This document shows, one piece after another, positions 22,300 to 32,828 of a stretch of DNA of 64,000 bases. The stretch is taken from the NCBI GenBank assembly GCA_032988195.1, contig JANTQE010000015.1:186001-250000 (forward strand). The letters run 5' to 3'. The first letter of the stretch is position 1. Every line of letters starts with the position of its first letter. The notes under the pieces were generated by a model. The model made no database searches. It was not told the origin of the DNA and worked only from the letters and a program-made list of their open reading frames with translations. This DNA is from Arachnomyces sp. PD_36. Taxonomy: Eukaryota > Ascomycota > Eurotiomycetes > Onygenales > Arachnomycetaceae. The position numbers and the translations under genes are program-made.

Positions 22300-24544
22300 A
22301 TGTTTTCTCCTTCCCAGTTGGCGTTTACCCTCCTCCTTCTCGTCTTCATAACCAACATCATCGAAGCCTCACCTTCTTCCCCTCTACCATCACCGCCAAC
22401 AGCAGTCCTCCACCCCGAGGACAACGGTGACACCCCAACAACATTCCTCGGCCTCCACCTCCCAACCTTCAACCAAGACGCCTTCCTCGGAATAAAATAC
22501 TCCGATGAACCCGTACGCTTCACCCCCTCTACCGTAAAAATGTCGTACGAGGACAAATTCGTCGACGCAACGCAGTACGGACTCGATTGTCCCGGGTACG
22601 GGTCTGATGAGGAGGAGTTGCAGCGGCTTGGGTGGACGGTTTTGGGGGAGGATTGTTTGAGGGTTAATATTGTTAGGCCTGGTGGTGGTTGGGGGTATCT
22701 CGAAGATGGGGGGGAGGAGGGGGAGGGGGAGTTATTACCTGTTCTAGTGTGGATATATGGGGGTGGGTATCAGCAGGGTGCGACTTCTGATCCGAGGTAT
22801 GGTTTTTTGCTTGTTTCGCTCGATTTTTAACGTTGAAAAGGTAGAGCTGATGATGATGTGTGTGTGTTTTGTTGGAAAGGTATAATATGAGTTATATTGT
22901 TGAGCAGGGGGCTTTAAATGGGAAACCTGTGCTGGGAGTTTCGATTAATTATCGGCTGGCTGCTTTTGGGTTTTTGGATTCTGAGGAAGTCAGGGTAGGC
23001 CGAATATTATCCTCTTATTCCTTCTTTCTACCTGGTTAGAGGCGTGGTTGTTTACACTGGGATACAGGCTTCCGGAAATACGAACCTTGGACTAAGAGAT
23101 CAGCGAAATGCTTTGAGATGGATTAATAGGAATATTAAGGCTTTCGGTGGGGATCCTGAAAAGGTTACTATCTGGGGAGAGTCTGCGTGAGCATACACAC
23201 CCTTGCATCCTCTTCTGGGTGCTAATGTTTCTACAGGGGAGCAAATAGCGTTGGAGCCCAAATTATGGCCTATGATGGGGATAATGAGGGGCTGTTTAGA
23301 GCTGGTATGTTCAATTTTCCCCTGACTCCTGTTAGAGCTGAAGCTAATGGGAGAAGCTATCTTGGAATCTGGAGGAGCAATTGGCCCTCCTTACAATGGC
23401 ACGGACTGGCATCAGCCGTTGTATGATCATATTACGGCCAAATCTGGGTATGGCTTGAACCCCACTACTTGCGCAATGTTAGGAAGATACTGACCGATAC
23501 AGCTGTTCAAATTCCACCGACACTCTCCAATGCCTCCGCGACCTCCCATTCGAGGATCTCTACGCCGTCGCCTACGAGGATCTAGAATGGTTCCCAGTGG
23601 TGGACGGCGAGTTCGTCACCGAGTATCCCCAGATTAATACGATTGCGGGGAAATTCCCCAAGATCCCTATAATCACAGGCACGAATACGGATGAGGGGGT
23701 TAACTTTGGAGTTACGGGGACTGATACTGATGAGGATTGTATTGAGCAACTACAAAGTAAAGAAAAAACCTCCACTGCACACGGGTTGGAATGGGTCTAA
23801 CAGTGAACTTCGCAGCATCAAAACGCTGGGTCTTCAACCAAACAGTCGCCGAGAAATTACTAACCCTCTACCCCAATGATCCTACCGTGGGATGCCCCTA
23901 TGGCTGGGGTAATCGAACCTGGCCCGAGAACGGCCTGCAATATAAACGCTACTCATCGATAGCGGGAGATATCACAATGACGGCCCATCGCCGACTCCTC
24001 GCGGAGGAAATGTCAAAGTACCAATCGAATGTGTTTAGTTATCGATTCGATGAACCGGAGGTTAATAGTTCGTCGACGGTTGGGGTTGGGCATTTTGCGG
24101 AGGTATGTTCATCGTTCGGGGTAATTTCTGTGATGTGAAGGTTGATTGGTTGGGTATAGATCCCATTCGTATTTTCTAACCCGCATCAAAACTTCACACC
24201 TCTGTTGCATGAGGGTGAAGATCTATCGTCTAGTCCTCGGCTGGAACTAGGGCGTCTGATGGCGAGGATGTGGACTTCTTTCGTTACTGATTTAGATCCG
24301 AACGGTCATGGAGGTGAGTTTATAGCCCCTACATTGCATATTCCCCTGTTGTGAAGAATACTGAAACAACATGTTGCATTTAGTTCCCGGAATCGCGCAA
24401 TGGCCGAAATACAGCGAAGGTCATGAGCATGTACGGGGACATACAACGCCATCGAATTTCGTCTTCCGGGCTGATAAGAGCTATATTGAGGCTGATGATT
24501 ATCGGGCTGAGGGGATGGCTTATATCAATAGTATACCCAGATAG
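22300..24544 (+). CDS. Secreted type-B carboxylesterase/lipase (alpha/beta hydrolase)
   Basis: Nine exons: 22300-22796, 22880-22994, 23068-23186, 23237-23304, 23357-23447, 23503-23756, 23816-24102, 24160-24313 and 24384-24544, giving 581 residues. All junctions keep phase. A signal peptide (about 1-23) precedes the fold. Visible motifs are EDCLRVNIVRP, LVWIYGGGYQQG (oxyanion hole), the nucleophile elbow TIWGESAGANS with Ser243, ILESGG, TGTNTDEG (acid) and GVGHFAEIPFVF (His). The family hydrolyses carboxylic esters; substrate cannot be told. The elbow is GESAGA rather than the commoner GESAGG. Shorter open frames would give broken pieces, so the gene is easily mis-annotated. The exon 7 acceptor could also be 12 bp upstream (23803). 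Confidence 0.9.
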
Positions 24545-24977
24545 AGAATTGATCTATGTCAGACTTGTGGGTGATTGAGCCCAGAAATTCGTAGGAAGTT
24601 TCTAGATGTAAAAGTTGGGGGGCGGTGGCAGCGAGTACAGAGGATTTTATGTTGCGCTTTGAGTATTGGCCCTGCCAACATCACCCCTCATGTGTAAAAG
24701 GAGAAGAATAAGGGAAGAAGAGAGGCGTAGTGAAGCGAAGACGAGGGCTGATGTTGAGACAGGAGAGATCTTGCGCTTTGCCCTATTAAGATTAGACTAA
24801 ACCATATGGAGTTAAGCCCTGATATCTCCGACAGCGTACTTTTTGCAGAGCTTCTTCCTTCATTTCTTTGCTTCCTTTGAATAAACAAGATACAATCATT
24901 CCACCAAACAATACCCATACACAGCACAACTATCTCTCACCTCACCTACAATCACATCCTCCAATCCAACCCTCCCA
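24545..24977. other. Intergenic before ppt2
   Basis: No coding frame is supported. It contains the carboxylesterase 3' end and a CA/CT-rich ppt2 leader from about 24890. Confidence 0.5.
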
Positions 24978-25514
24978 ATGAAACGCACCCCATTCCCCCT
25001 CCCCCTAAACGTCGGCACTGACATCGTCCACATCCCACGCATCACCCGCCTCATAACAAGCAGCACCACCCTCGGCCGAAACCTGTACCTCGAAAAATTC
25101 ACCCGCCGGATCCTCTGCGCCGAAGAGCGGGAGAGGTTCAATGCTCGGTTCCCTACATATACACCAACACCCACACCTACACCAACACCAACTCCCCCAA
25201 CCACGACCGGAACGCGAAAACTAACCGAAGACGGCGTGAACGTTACAGAAATGGCACGCTGGCTAGCAGGTAGATTCGCAGCGAAGGAAGCAGCTCGGAA
25301 AGCTGCGCCTGGTGGCGCGTCGGTGGTAAGTTGGAAGGACGTGATGGTTTCGATGGAGGAAGGGGGTGGTGGGAGGCCCGAGGTTGTTTATATTCGTGGT
25401 AGCGATGGTGAAGGTGAAGGGGGGGGAGAGGTGACGGGTCAGGTTGGGAAGTTGTCTATTTCTCATGATGGGGAGTATGTTGTTGCGACGGTTATTGCGG
25501 CGGATGGGGGATGA
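24978..25514 (+). CDS. ppt2: Holo-[acyl-carrier-protein] synthase, mitochondrial type (4'-phosphopantetheinyl transferase)
   Basis: Single exon, 178 residues, AcpS-type. The Mg/CoA-binding motifs are both present: NVGTDIVHIPRI (Asp15) and RFAAKEAARKA (Glu104), with EKFTRRILCAEER between them and KLSISHDGEYVVATVIA near the end. It transfers the 4'-phosphopantetheine arm from CoA to mitochondrial acyl carrier protein (yeast Ppt2), needed for mitochondrial fatty-acid and lipoate synthesis. Between the motifs is a low-complexity Thr-Pro run (about residues 61-76) encoded by an ACACC-type repeat, and a Gly/Glu-rich stretch near 150. These are insertions relative to bacterial AcpS (about 125 residues). 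Whether the N-terminus is a functional presequence is unclear. Confidence 0.88.
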   Translation: MKRTPFPLPLNVGTDIVHIPRITRLITSSTTLGRNLYLEKFTRRILCAEERERFNARFPTYTPTPTPTPTPTPPTTTGTRKLTEDGVNVTEMARWLAGRFAAKEAARKAAPGGASVVSWKDVMVSMEEGGGGRPEVVYIRGSDGEGEGGGEVTGQVGKLSISHDGEYVVATVIAADGG

Positions 25515-26563
25515 TGGTCAGGGGGGTGGGAATATGGGTATTCTACTGGAGAGGGTCTCATCTCCTACCTGGAGATACGATACGCGCAGCACCATCATCC
25601 GCTGCCTCACAGCCGTATCTCTAGGTTTCTTATATCTAGAAGGGTTACCCGTACGGCGGCTGTCGCCAGGAAGATCATTCCCTAAAGGCGTGGGTAAGCT
25701 GCAAGAATATATTCGTATATCCTGCGAAGCACCTTGCGATCATGTTGGAGATAGCGGGCCCCAGCGACTGAGCGACGAGGCTGGCGACGTTGCATTTCGA
25801 CTATACTGCTCAAATCAGCCGATATCCGTCTATACATCCTCGACAAAGATTGGGTTTGCAATTGAGTTTGACATGTGAAGTAACTGGTACCTTTATAATG
25901 GGCGAGACTACGCGTAAACGGAAGTACCGAGTACCTCCAGGCTGTTGGGCAAACTGCCGCCAAGCCAAACGGGAAAGCCTTAATTTTGGTATCGATTTGA
26001 GCCCCTCGATTCGAATTACATCTACATAGCTCCCTTCTTTCTTTCCCAACCATCGCGATCCCCCTACACTGAAATAATTTTGATCTATACCCATCCTTTA
26101 CCTTGTGTGTGGATTTTACTCCCAACTGGTCCCCTGGCAAAAATTCAAGTCGATCGAGATAGCGGGGCAGCATCAAAAAGCTTCTACTGTAAAGGAAGAG
26201 AAGAAGATCCCAATCAGTATGTATTGTTTATCATATCGGGATACCCCTTTTTAGGCTGGTGTCTGAGTTGATTATGCCTTTGCCTGCTCGTTTATTCGCT
26301 ACTATCAATTTTCACTTCGCTCGGAATTCGGCTTAGAGGATTCCTCAGTTCTTCACGGGCTACGTGGACTAGATGTACTTCTTTGCAAAACTCCTTTCAC
26401 ATTCGGGATTCTGTGGTTCTCTTGTTCGGGGTCTCCGTCACCACTATATCCTTCCGCAAATAGATACTCACCGTTCAAATGCTAAGATCTTACGCCCGGG
26501 TGGAGGCCATAGCTTCCCCCCTAAACAGCAAAGACATACCTGCACCCTCTATTGGGCGAAAGA
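25515..26563. other. Intergenic between ppt2 and his2
   Basis: About 1 kb without a supported gene; overlapping open frames on both strands (for example 25682-26176 minus) have no recognisable family. The last 200 bp should be the his2 promoter and leader. Confidence 0.45.
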
Positions 26564-27675
26564 ATGCCTTTCTCACATCACAGTCATTCCGGGCAGTTCT
26601 GCCCGGGCCATGCGAAGGATATGCTAGAAGAGGTTATTCAAACCGCAATCGCGCAGAAGATGCAGGTGTTCGCTTTGACTGAGCACATGCCGCGGAATGA
26701 AGAGGATTTCTACCCAGAGGAGGTGCGTATCCTATTAACTCGAGAGACAGCAAATCAATGATGTTAAATCCGATTGCTCCTGTAGATCGAAGCGGGAGGA
26801 ACAGTAGCTGCCCTGGTTGAGAATGAAGCGGCCTTTTTCAAAGAAGCCGTACGGCTGAGGGAGAAATACGCCCCTTCCATCGACATCATAATCGGGTTTG
26901 AAAGCGAGTGGATTCGCGATTCTTCGCTGACTCTGATCCATAACTCCCTGGCCAAGTTTCCCTATGAGTTCTTCATGGGATCTGTACATCATGTCCATAC
27001 TATCCCTATCGACTATGACCAGGTATTTTACCAGCGAGCTAGAGACATCGCGGGTGGAACGGATGGGAAACTATTCGAGGACTATTTCGACTCACAGTTC
27101 GAGATGCTCAAGGCGCTGAAGCCTATTATCGTGGGCCATTTCGACCTGATACGCTTGAAAAGCGATGATCCGGATAGGAGCTTTTCGCAGTGGCCAGGTG
27201 TTTGGAAGAAGATATTGAGGAACCTGGATTGGATAGCCGAGTATGGGGGGATTCTGGAGCTGAATTCTGCTGGTTTAAGGAAAGGGTTGAAGGAGCCGTA
27301 CCCAAAGGAGGAGATCTGCAAGGTAAATCTTCGGCATTGGTTTGCATCTCTGATGAAGTCATACCTTGAAAGGAAACGCCTTGTTTATTCCGCCCAATTT
27401 CCCCATAGCTAACCATCCATCGCCAGGAATTCCTTTCTCGAGGCGGTTGCTTTTGTCTTTCGGATGACAGCCACGGGATCCAACAAGTAGGCGCCAGTTA
27501 TCCGGAGCTGATGCGATTCGTCGAGAAGGCCAATATCCCCACACTGCATTACCTGGAGGTAACCAGTGAAGCTGCCAGTGATGCCCCAGACCCGCGGTTT
27601 CCTCGCACACGGATCAGCTCTGTCAGCGTGGCAGAACTAAAGCACCCGTCGTCCTGGGAACGGAAACGGGGTTGA
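26564..27675 (+). CDS. his2: Histidinol-phosphatase (PHP family)
   Basis: Exons 26564-26722, 26786-27322 and 27427-27675 give 314 residues; introns of 63 and 104 bp, both phase 0. The protein opens directly with the metal-binding MPFSHHSHSGQFC, typical of fungal His2-type PHP phosphatases. ALTEHMPR, IIIGFESEWI, MGSVHHVH, IIVGHFDLIR, GGILELNSAGLRKG and the C-terminal LSDDSHG supply the rest of the trinuclear metal site. It removes phosphate from L-histidinol phosphate, the penultimate step of histidine synthesis. The start is chosen at 26564 because MPxSHHSHSGQF is the conserved N-terminus; an ATG 12 bp upstream is in frame. Length is close to yeast His2 (335). Confidence 0.94.
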
Positions 27676-30600
27676 AAGGCGGGTTGGAACTCCATTATCA
27701 GAGAATAAGAAAGGGGGTGGATTGGTACATATTAGCCCACGTTGCAACTATGGAAGAGGGCCAGAGGAGGAGAGGATGATCGCGCTATGAATTGTATATA
27801 ACTGCAGTAGAATGAAAAGTAACCTGTGGTCGCATGCATAGTTGGACTCGCGTTTGGTTTGTCCAAACTCTCCGAGAAGCAACCCGGAATCAAATAGATC
27901 ATATTCTCGTGGCATCCTTTTTTTGACCCTCTTCCACGAGCGGTTCGTTTTAACCAGACAAAGTCACTCTGCTATCAACTACCTCATCCCACTTCCCGCT
28001 ATGGAAGTTGGACCTCATACAGGGAGAGGCTAAAGCAGCATCCTAGGTGGCCTCTCATGCAGAATGCATGCCGAAAGTTTTGCGGAAGAGTGAGATCCGC
28101 TTCCTAACCTGCAGCTAAGGCGCGAGAGTACGAGGAGAAGAACATGGGGTATTCCGTCGGGAAAAAGTCTGATAGATGAAGCTGCTCGTCGTTTCTTCTG
28201 CGCCAATTCACCGATATCTTATCACATGAAGTGATATCCCTGCTGGGGATACGGGGCGCGCATGTATGTATGTACGTACTAACTAGGTACCTTTCGAGGA
28301 GATAATAATATCCGTTCGAGTTGCTCTTCTCTTTTCTGCTTTCACTTTCCCCGGGTTGCCTTGTGGAGTCGGGACCATATATCTGACTGGCTTCTAAGAT
28401 CTGCAGATGGGAAGGTTTTGCATATTATCCCCTTTTTTTAGTTCATGTATGTAGCACTTGGCTATGTACCGTACTTCTTGTATTCGTCATCCACACCATC
28501 TCTCGATGAAGTGATCCTGGAGTATAACACACTGAGATTGGAGAGAGTCGGTGGAGTTGGTGCAATTTTTTCTCCGGTAAACGCAGCTTTATTTAGCAAA
28601 AGTAACACTGGGAGAAAGTCACTGTTTGCCCGAAACCCCATTGACAGAGTAATTGGGAGAATTGCTTCCTCGCTATCTCTTCTGTAAGAGGAGGTTTCTC
28701 CTCACGCACGATAGCCGTAGAGAGGGGAAGCGGGGGAAAGAATTGGTCAGAAGAAAACCTACCGGATCAAACCAGTCCTTTTTTCTCCTCCACATCTGTA
28801 GTTAGCCGCCATTCAAAAGGTAAGAGGGGTTCTCCATAAAAATACTCAATAGAGATTAAGTTCAGGATTTCCAGCTATTTCTCGTCAAGCCATCTCTTTT
28901 TTCGTTCTCGTCGACACGTACTCCTTTTCGAATGAGGGAGGGAAAGAGGTGTTTACTCCTCCAATCCTTTTGCTCATATCATATTATCCTTCAGACCCAC
29001 CATGGTCTCGACTCCGTTCCGGCAACGCTCATCTGATCGGTCAGGTTGTTTTCACCTTCCTTCCCATCTCCCTTTGTGGACATCCGAAGCTGAAGGGGGA
29101 GAAAGAGAGAAAAGAATAGACTGGACTCGAAGTAAGCGGCGAGGCTGTCAACTCCGGGGCAAGGATTTTGCTTTTTCTCTTCCTCTTCTTGCTCTTCCTG
29201 CTTCCACTCGGCTATGGCGTCTTTTTCTAGATTTCTTTTCTTTTCCTTCTCGTCGTCGACTCCGAACTCTCACCAGCGAAAAGCGCCTCAATCAAATTAA
29301 GGTCAACGCGGATCGAAAAGAAGGTTTTCGCTTATTTCTTTTACGGTTGGTCCGAGCGTGGGGGTGTGGGGCAACACTTCAGATGAATGGCCTGGTCTTT
29401 GCCCTGAGCCCTACCGGACAACCCTAGACCCTAGACCTAAGCCCTAATTCCCCCCTAGACAGGCCCAGACAGAGGAAGTGGCATGTCACTTCTCTTCTCT
29501 GTTTCGTTGCTTAAAAATAGGCCTAAAATGTCGGTTTTATGTGGCTTGAGACAGGGAGAGACGTCCCTGCAAACCCCACCAAGCCTGGCTAGGAATGGAG
29601 GGGCAACCTGGCCCACGAGTTGAGGATAGGTACCTTCGTTTCGCCGTTCGGTCTTACACGACAAGGCTCTGTTGTCTTCTCAAGATGCCTCGAGTCAGGA
29701 AGTGTTTTCTGCTGCTCTGAATTTTCCTTATTTGGGTGATTGATTAGTCTTTGGGCAGGTTTTTCTCAAGGAACACTCCCGCATGATGCTGCAACCTATC
29801 ATGAAAAAATAACACCATCAGACCAATGCTAAGGGTCCCTGCAACTGTGGATTCACTTCTGTATCCACCTGGTCGGGAGGGGGATCGACATTGGCAGTCA
29901 TCTACTTTGCCTTGGGCGATCTACGGGTCCTCAGACCCTGGGACCTGAGACGAGACGGGTTCATCAACCTCCCTGGTCAACTCTCACCTCAACCCTCCAC
30001 TCAACCCCTCTTCATAGTCAACACCCTTCAGGTTCATGGAGGGGAACAACCGACAGGCCCACACACACTGAATTTGCACCATGTCGAGATAGCGCTGAGG
30101 CGCTCGCTGTTCTCGCGGTCCTTTCCGAGACAGGTATCAGCTCAGCGGCTGAGGAGACAGTCTGAGCTCGACCTAGGAAACGATCAGAGCGTTCGTCAAA
30201 GCGACGAACGGTTTCGATTTGATAACCGATCCCGTGTGGACCTTTGGACGGGGGAGGACTTTGAAAACTCAGAATGTCTCGCATTGATCGATTTGACCTA
30301 GACCACCTCCGCGATATTCGAATCTATTCTTGCTTTTTCGTTTTATGAAATGGTTTGTATTTTCCCGCGGAGAGAGCGAGCCGCCAACAATGCAGGCTTA
30401 TGAACATTCACCCGTCAGAAGTGACGAAATTGAAGGCGCTCTTTGGGGGATATCGAACCTTATCAAATCAGATCCAAACGGCCAAAGCATACTGTCGCCT
30501 TCCCCTCTTTCAGCCTCCATGTTTAAACCGCCCATTGGCGCTTCTCGTAAAGTCTCACATTATGTCCTTGTAGACCAGTCCTGGAGTTGTCAATTGAACC

Positions 30601-31296
30601 GCTGCTGCTGCTTCATCTGTTCCCAAAGACGTCAAGAACAGATGTGTACAAGCCAGGTACCTGAAAGAGCTGACAAGTGAACACCCACCAGCATCCAGGA
30701 TTGACACTTCCTTTCTCCCTGTAGCGCCGTCGGAGAAGGGAGACACAACAGCACGCAATCAACAAAAAGAAAAGTGGCCCGAAAGAAAATAGGTAGGTAT
30801 TCGAGAACGTTTCGCCGGTGAGCTACCATGGTTATCGAATCTTAAAAAAATGTACCAAGCCACGTAAAAGGCTCAATTATCAGTGTGCAGGGGTGGAGGG
30901 ATTGGAGATAGTGGATTTGTCTCTCTTTTGCTCCATCGCCCCTACAACAACTAGGTTTAGATAGGTGGATGCTGTTTGTAGCTGATTTGATATACTGGTA
31001 GCACCTCAATGGCTGGTTCTGCGTCAATTGAGCATTCCATCCTTGAGATTTAAGTAGTTCCTGGTCTATGTATAGTCTTCCGACTCGGACGGCCTCTTTC
31101 CTCAATCCCATAAAGGATCCTCCAGTTCCACTTCTTGGTTCCAAATTTCATACCCTTTGTTTCCTTCCTACCTTCTCCTCAAACCTCATTCCTAATTTAC
31201 AACTCCTACAATATAAGTTTCTTCCAACCTTCGAAGGTTCTTGACTTCAATCTTTGCAACAAATTCCTGCCAATTCTATACACAAACCCAGTCAAA
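27676..31296. other. Long intergenic tract (3.6 kb)
   Basis: No supported gene. Many short frames appear on both strands (longest about 140 codons, 29002-29427 and 29891-30301) without domains. A degenerate telomere-like stretch CCCTAGACCCTAGACCTAAGCCCTAA occurs near 29422-29447. CT-rich leader sequence begins about 31130, ahead of the FKBP12 gene. Confidence 0.45.
29422..29447 (+). repeat. Degenerate CCCTAGA/CCCTAA-like repeat
   Basis: Four tandem near-copies of CCCTAGA, CCTAAG and CCCTAA. It resembles the C-strand of fungal telomeric repeat (CCCTAA) but is imperfect and very short. Confidence 0.4.
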
Positions 31297-32828
31297 ATGG
31301 GCGTGGAAAAGACTCTCAAGTCAAACGGCAACGGCGCCGATAGGCCCAACAAGGGTGACAAAGTCGCCATTCACTACACCGGATGTCTTTACGACTCTTC
31401 CAAGCCTGACAATATGGGAACTCAGTAAGCCCTCTTCTCCCCTCCAACATATGGACATATGCCCCTTCTGGCTTGTTTCTGTCCTCGTGCCCCTTTCCCC
31501 TAGTGAAAATGAACACCTCATACGAAATGCCGAGAATTTAGTGTTAATCAAACATCAGGTTCGATTCGTCTAGAGACCGAGGATCAGAGTTCAACATTAA
31601 GATTGGCGTCGGGGAAGTTATTAGAGGTACAGTAGAAAAGCATCCCATCCACCCCTTCTCCAACTCAACGACATTGCTTTGAACGGGGAAGCCAAGTATG
31701 GCTTCCGGAGGCGAACAAGATCCCTCCTTAAGCAAAGCCATGACTCTGTTCACAAACCCCAATTCTTGGAAGTTGTGGGCATCCGAGGTCGAGTGTGTGG
31801 TACCACTGCGTATACTTGAGCTAACCATGTTTCTTCGTCTTCGCTCACAGGCTGGGATGAAGGTGTCGTCTCCATGACCCTTGGCGAGAGGAGCATATTG
31901 ACTATCAGCCCGTACGTAATTTCCTTCACAGAGTCTCGAACGTTTTCTCTTTCTGCTTCCCTCCCCCTTTCGTCCCACCTTGACCTCACCTTTTCTCTCC
32001 GGACTGGGTTTATCTTCCAAAGAGAATTTGTCGGTTGGTTGTGGATATTTTAAACTGGGTCTTGGTTGAATTTTGGTCTTCGACAATTTCTAACACAATT
32101 TTCTTCACAGGGACTTCGGTTACGGCGACCGGTACGTTTCATAATCATTTCATGGAGATGATTATTTTCTGTTCTTTTTTGGATTCTTGTTGTTTCCCTC
32201 AACTCCCATCGTGTTGTGGCTGTTCACCCCGCCATACACACAAGAAAACGTGGGGCAAAAAGTCGCCGATACCATCGATAAGAGGAAAAAGAAAAGAAAG
32301 GAGACGAACACGATCCTCAACACCAAAAAACCGGAAAGGAGGAAACGGACCTTCCATTGTATTCCGATTAACCAGAAATCGAAGGAAGAAACGAGGGAGG
32401 GGGAAACAACATGAGCCAAAGAAATAAGCAGAATGCATCGCTGACTTGGTGATCCTGTTTTTAGTGGCTTCCCCAACTTGATCCCCCCCAACTCCACGCT
32501 GGTCTTGTAAGTTGCATATCATATCTCCTACTCATTCGCAAACATCCATATCCTCTCCCTGGACTCTCGTCCACCCGTTATCCTCTTCCCTGCCTATTGA
32601 AGCTGGGTTACTCACCGCTCTATCTGATCTCATTTTCTTCCAATATCTGCACACATCTTTCCTCTCCCACCTTGGAGTTCGTCTGCCCCTCGGAAAAACC
32701 CGTCCTCTTTTCTTCCCTGCAATTTTCCCCTCTGCCCATGTTGTCAGAATTAGCATGACTCGCCACGAAAACTGACTCCCCTGCTTAGTGACGTCGAGCT
32801 CAAGGGTATCAATGGCAAGAGGGCCTAG
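31297..32828 (+). CDS. fpr1: FKBP12 peptidyl-prolyl cis-trans isomerase
   Basis: Six exons: 31297-31424, 31559-31626, 31851-31911, 32111-32131, 32465-32506 and 32789-32828, giving 119 residues; every junction keeps phase. The FKBP fold is complete: GDKVAIHYTGCLYD, FDSSRDRGSEFNIKIGVGEVIRGWDEGV, MTLGERSILTISPDFGYGDRGFPNLIPPNSTLVFDVELKGIN in the right order. Residues lining the FK506/rapamycin pocket (Tyr, Asp, Phe, Val-Ile, Trp and Tyr of YGDRG) are present. FKBP12 catalyses proline isomerisation, binds rapamycin to inhibit TOR and FK506 to inhibit calcineurin. Exon 4 is only 21 bp, and the last introns are long for this window (333 and 282 bp), so automated models may miss the 3' half. The loop reads YGDRGFPNLIP, versus YGxxGxPxxIP in most family members. 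Confidence 0.95.
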
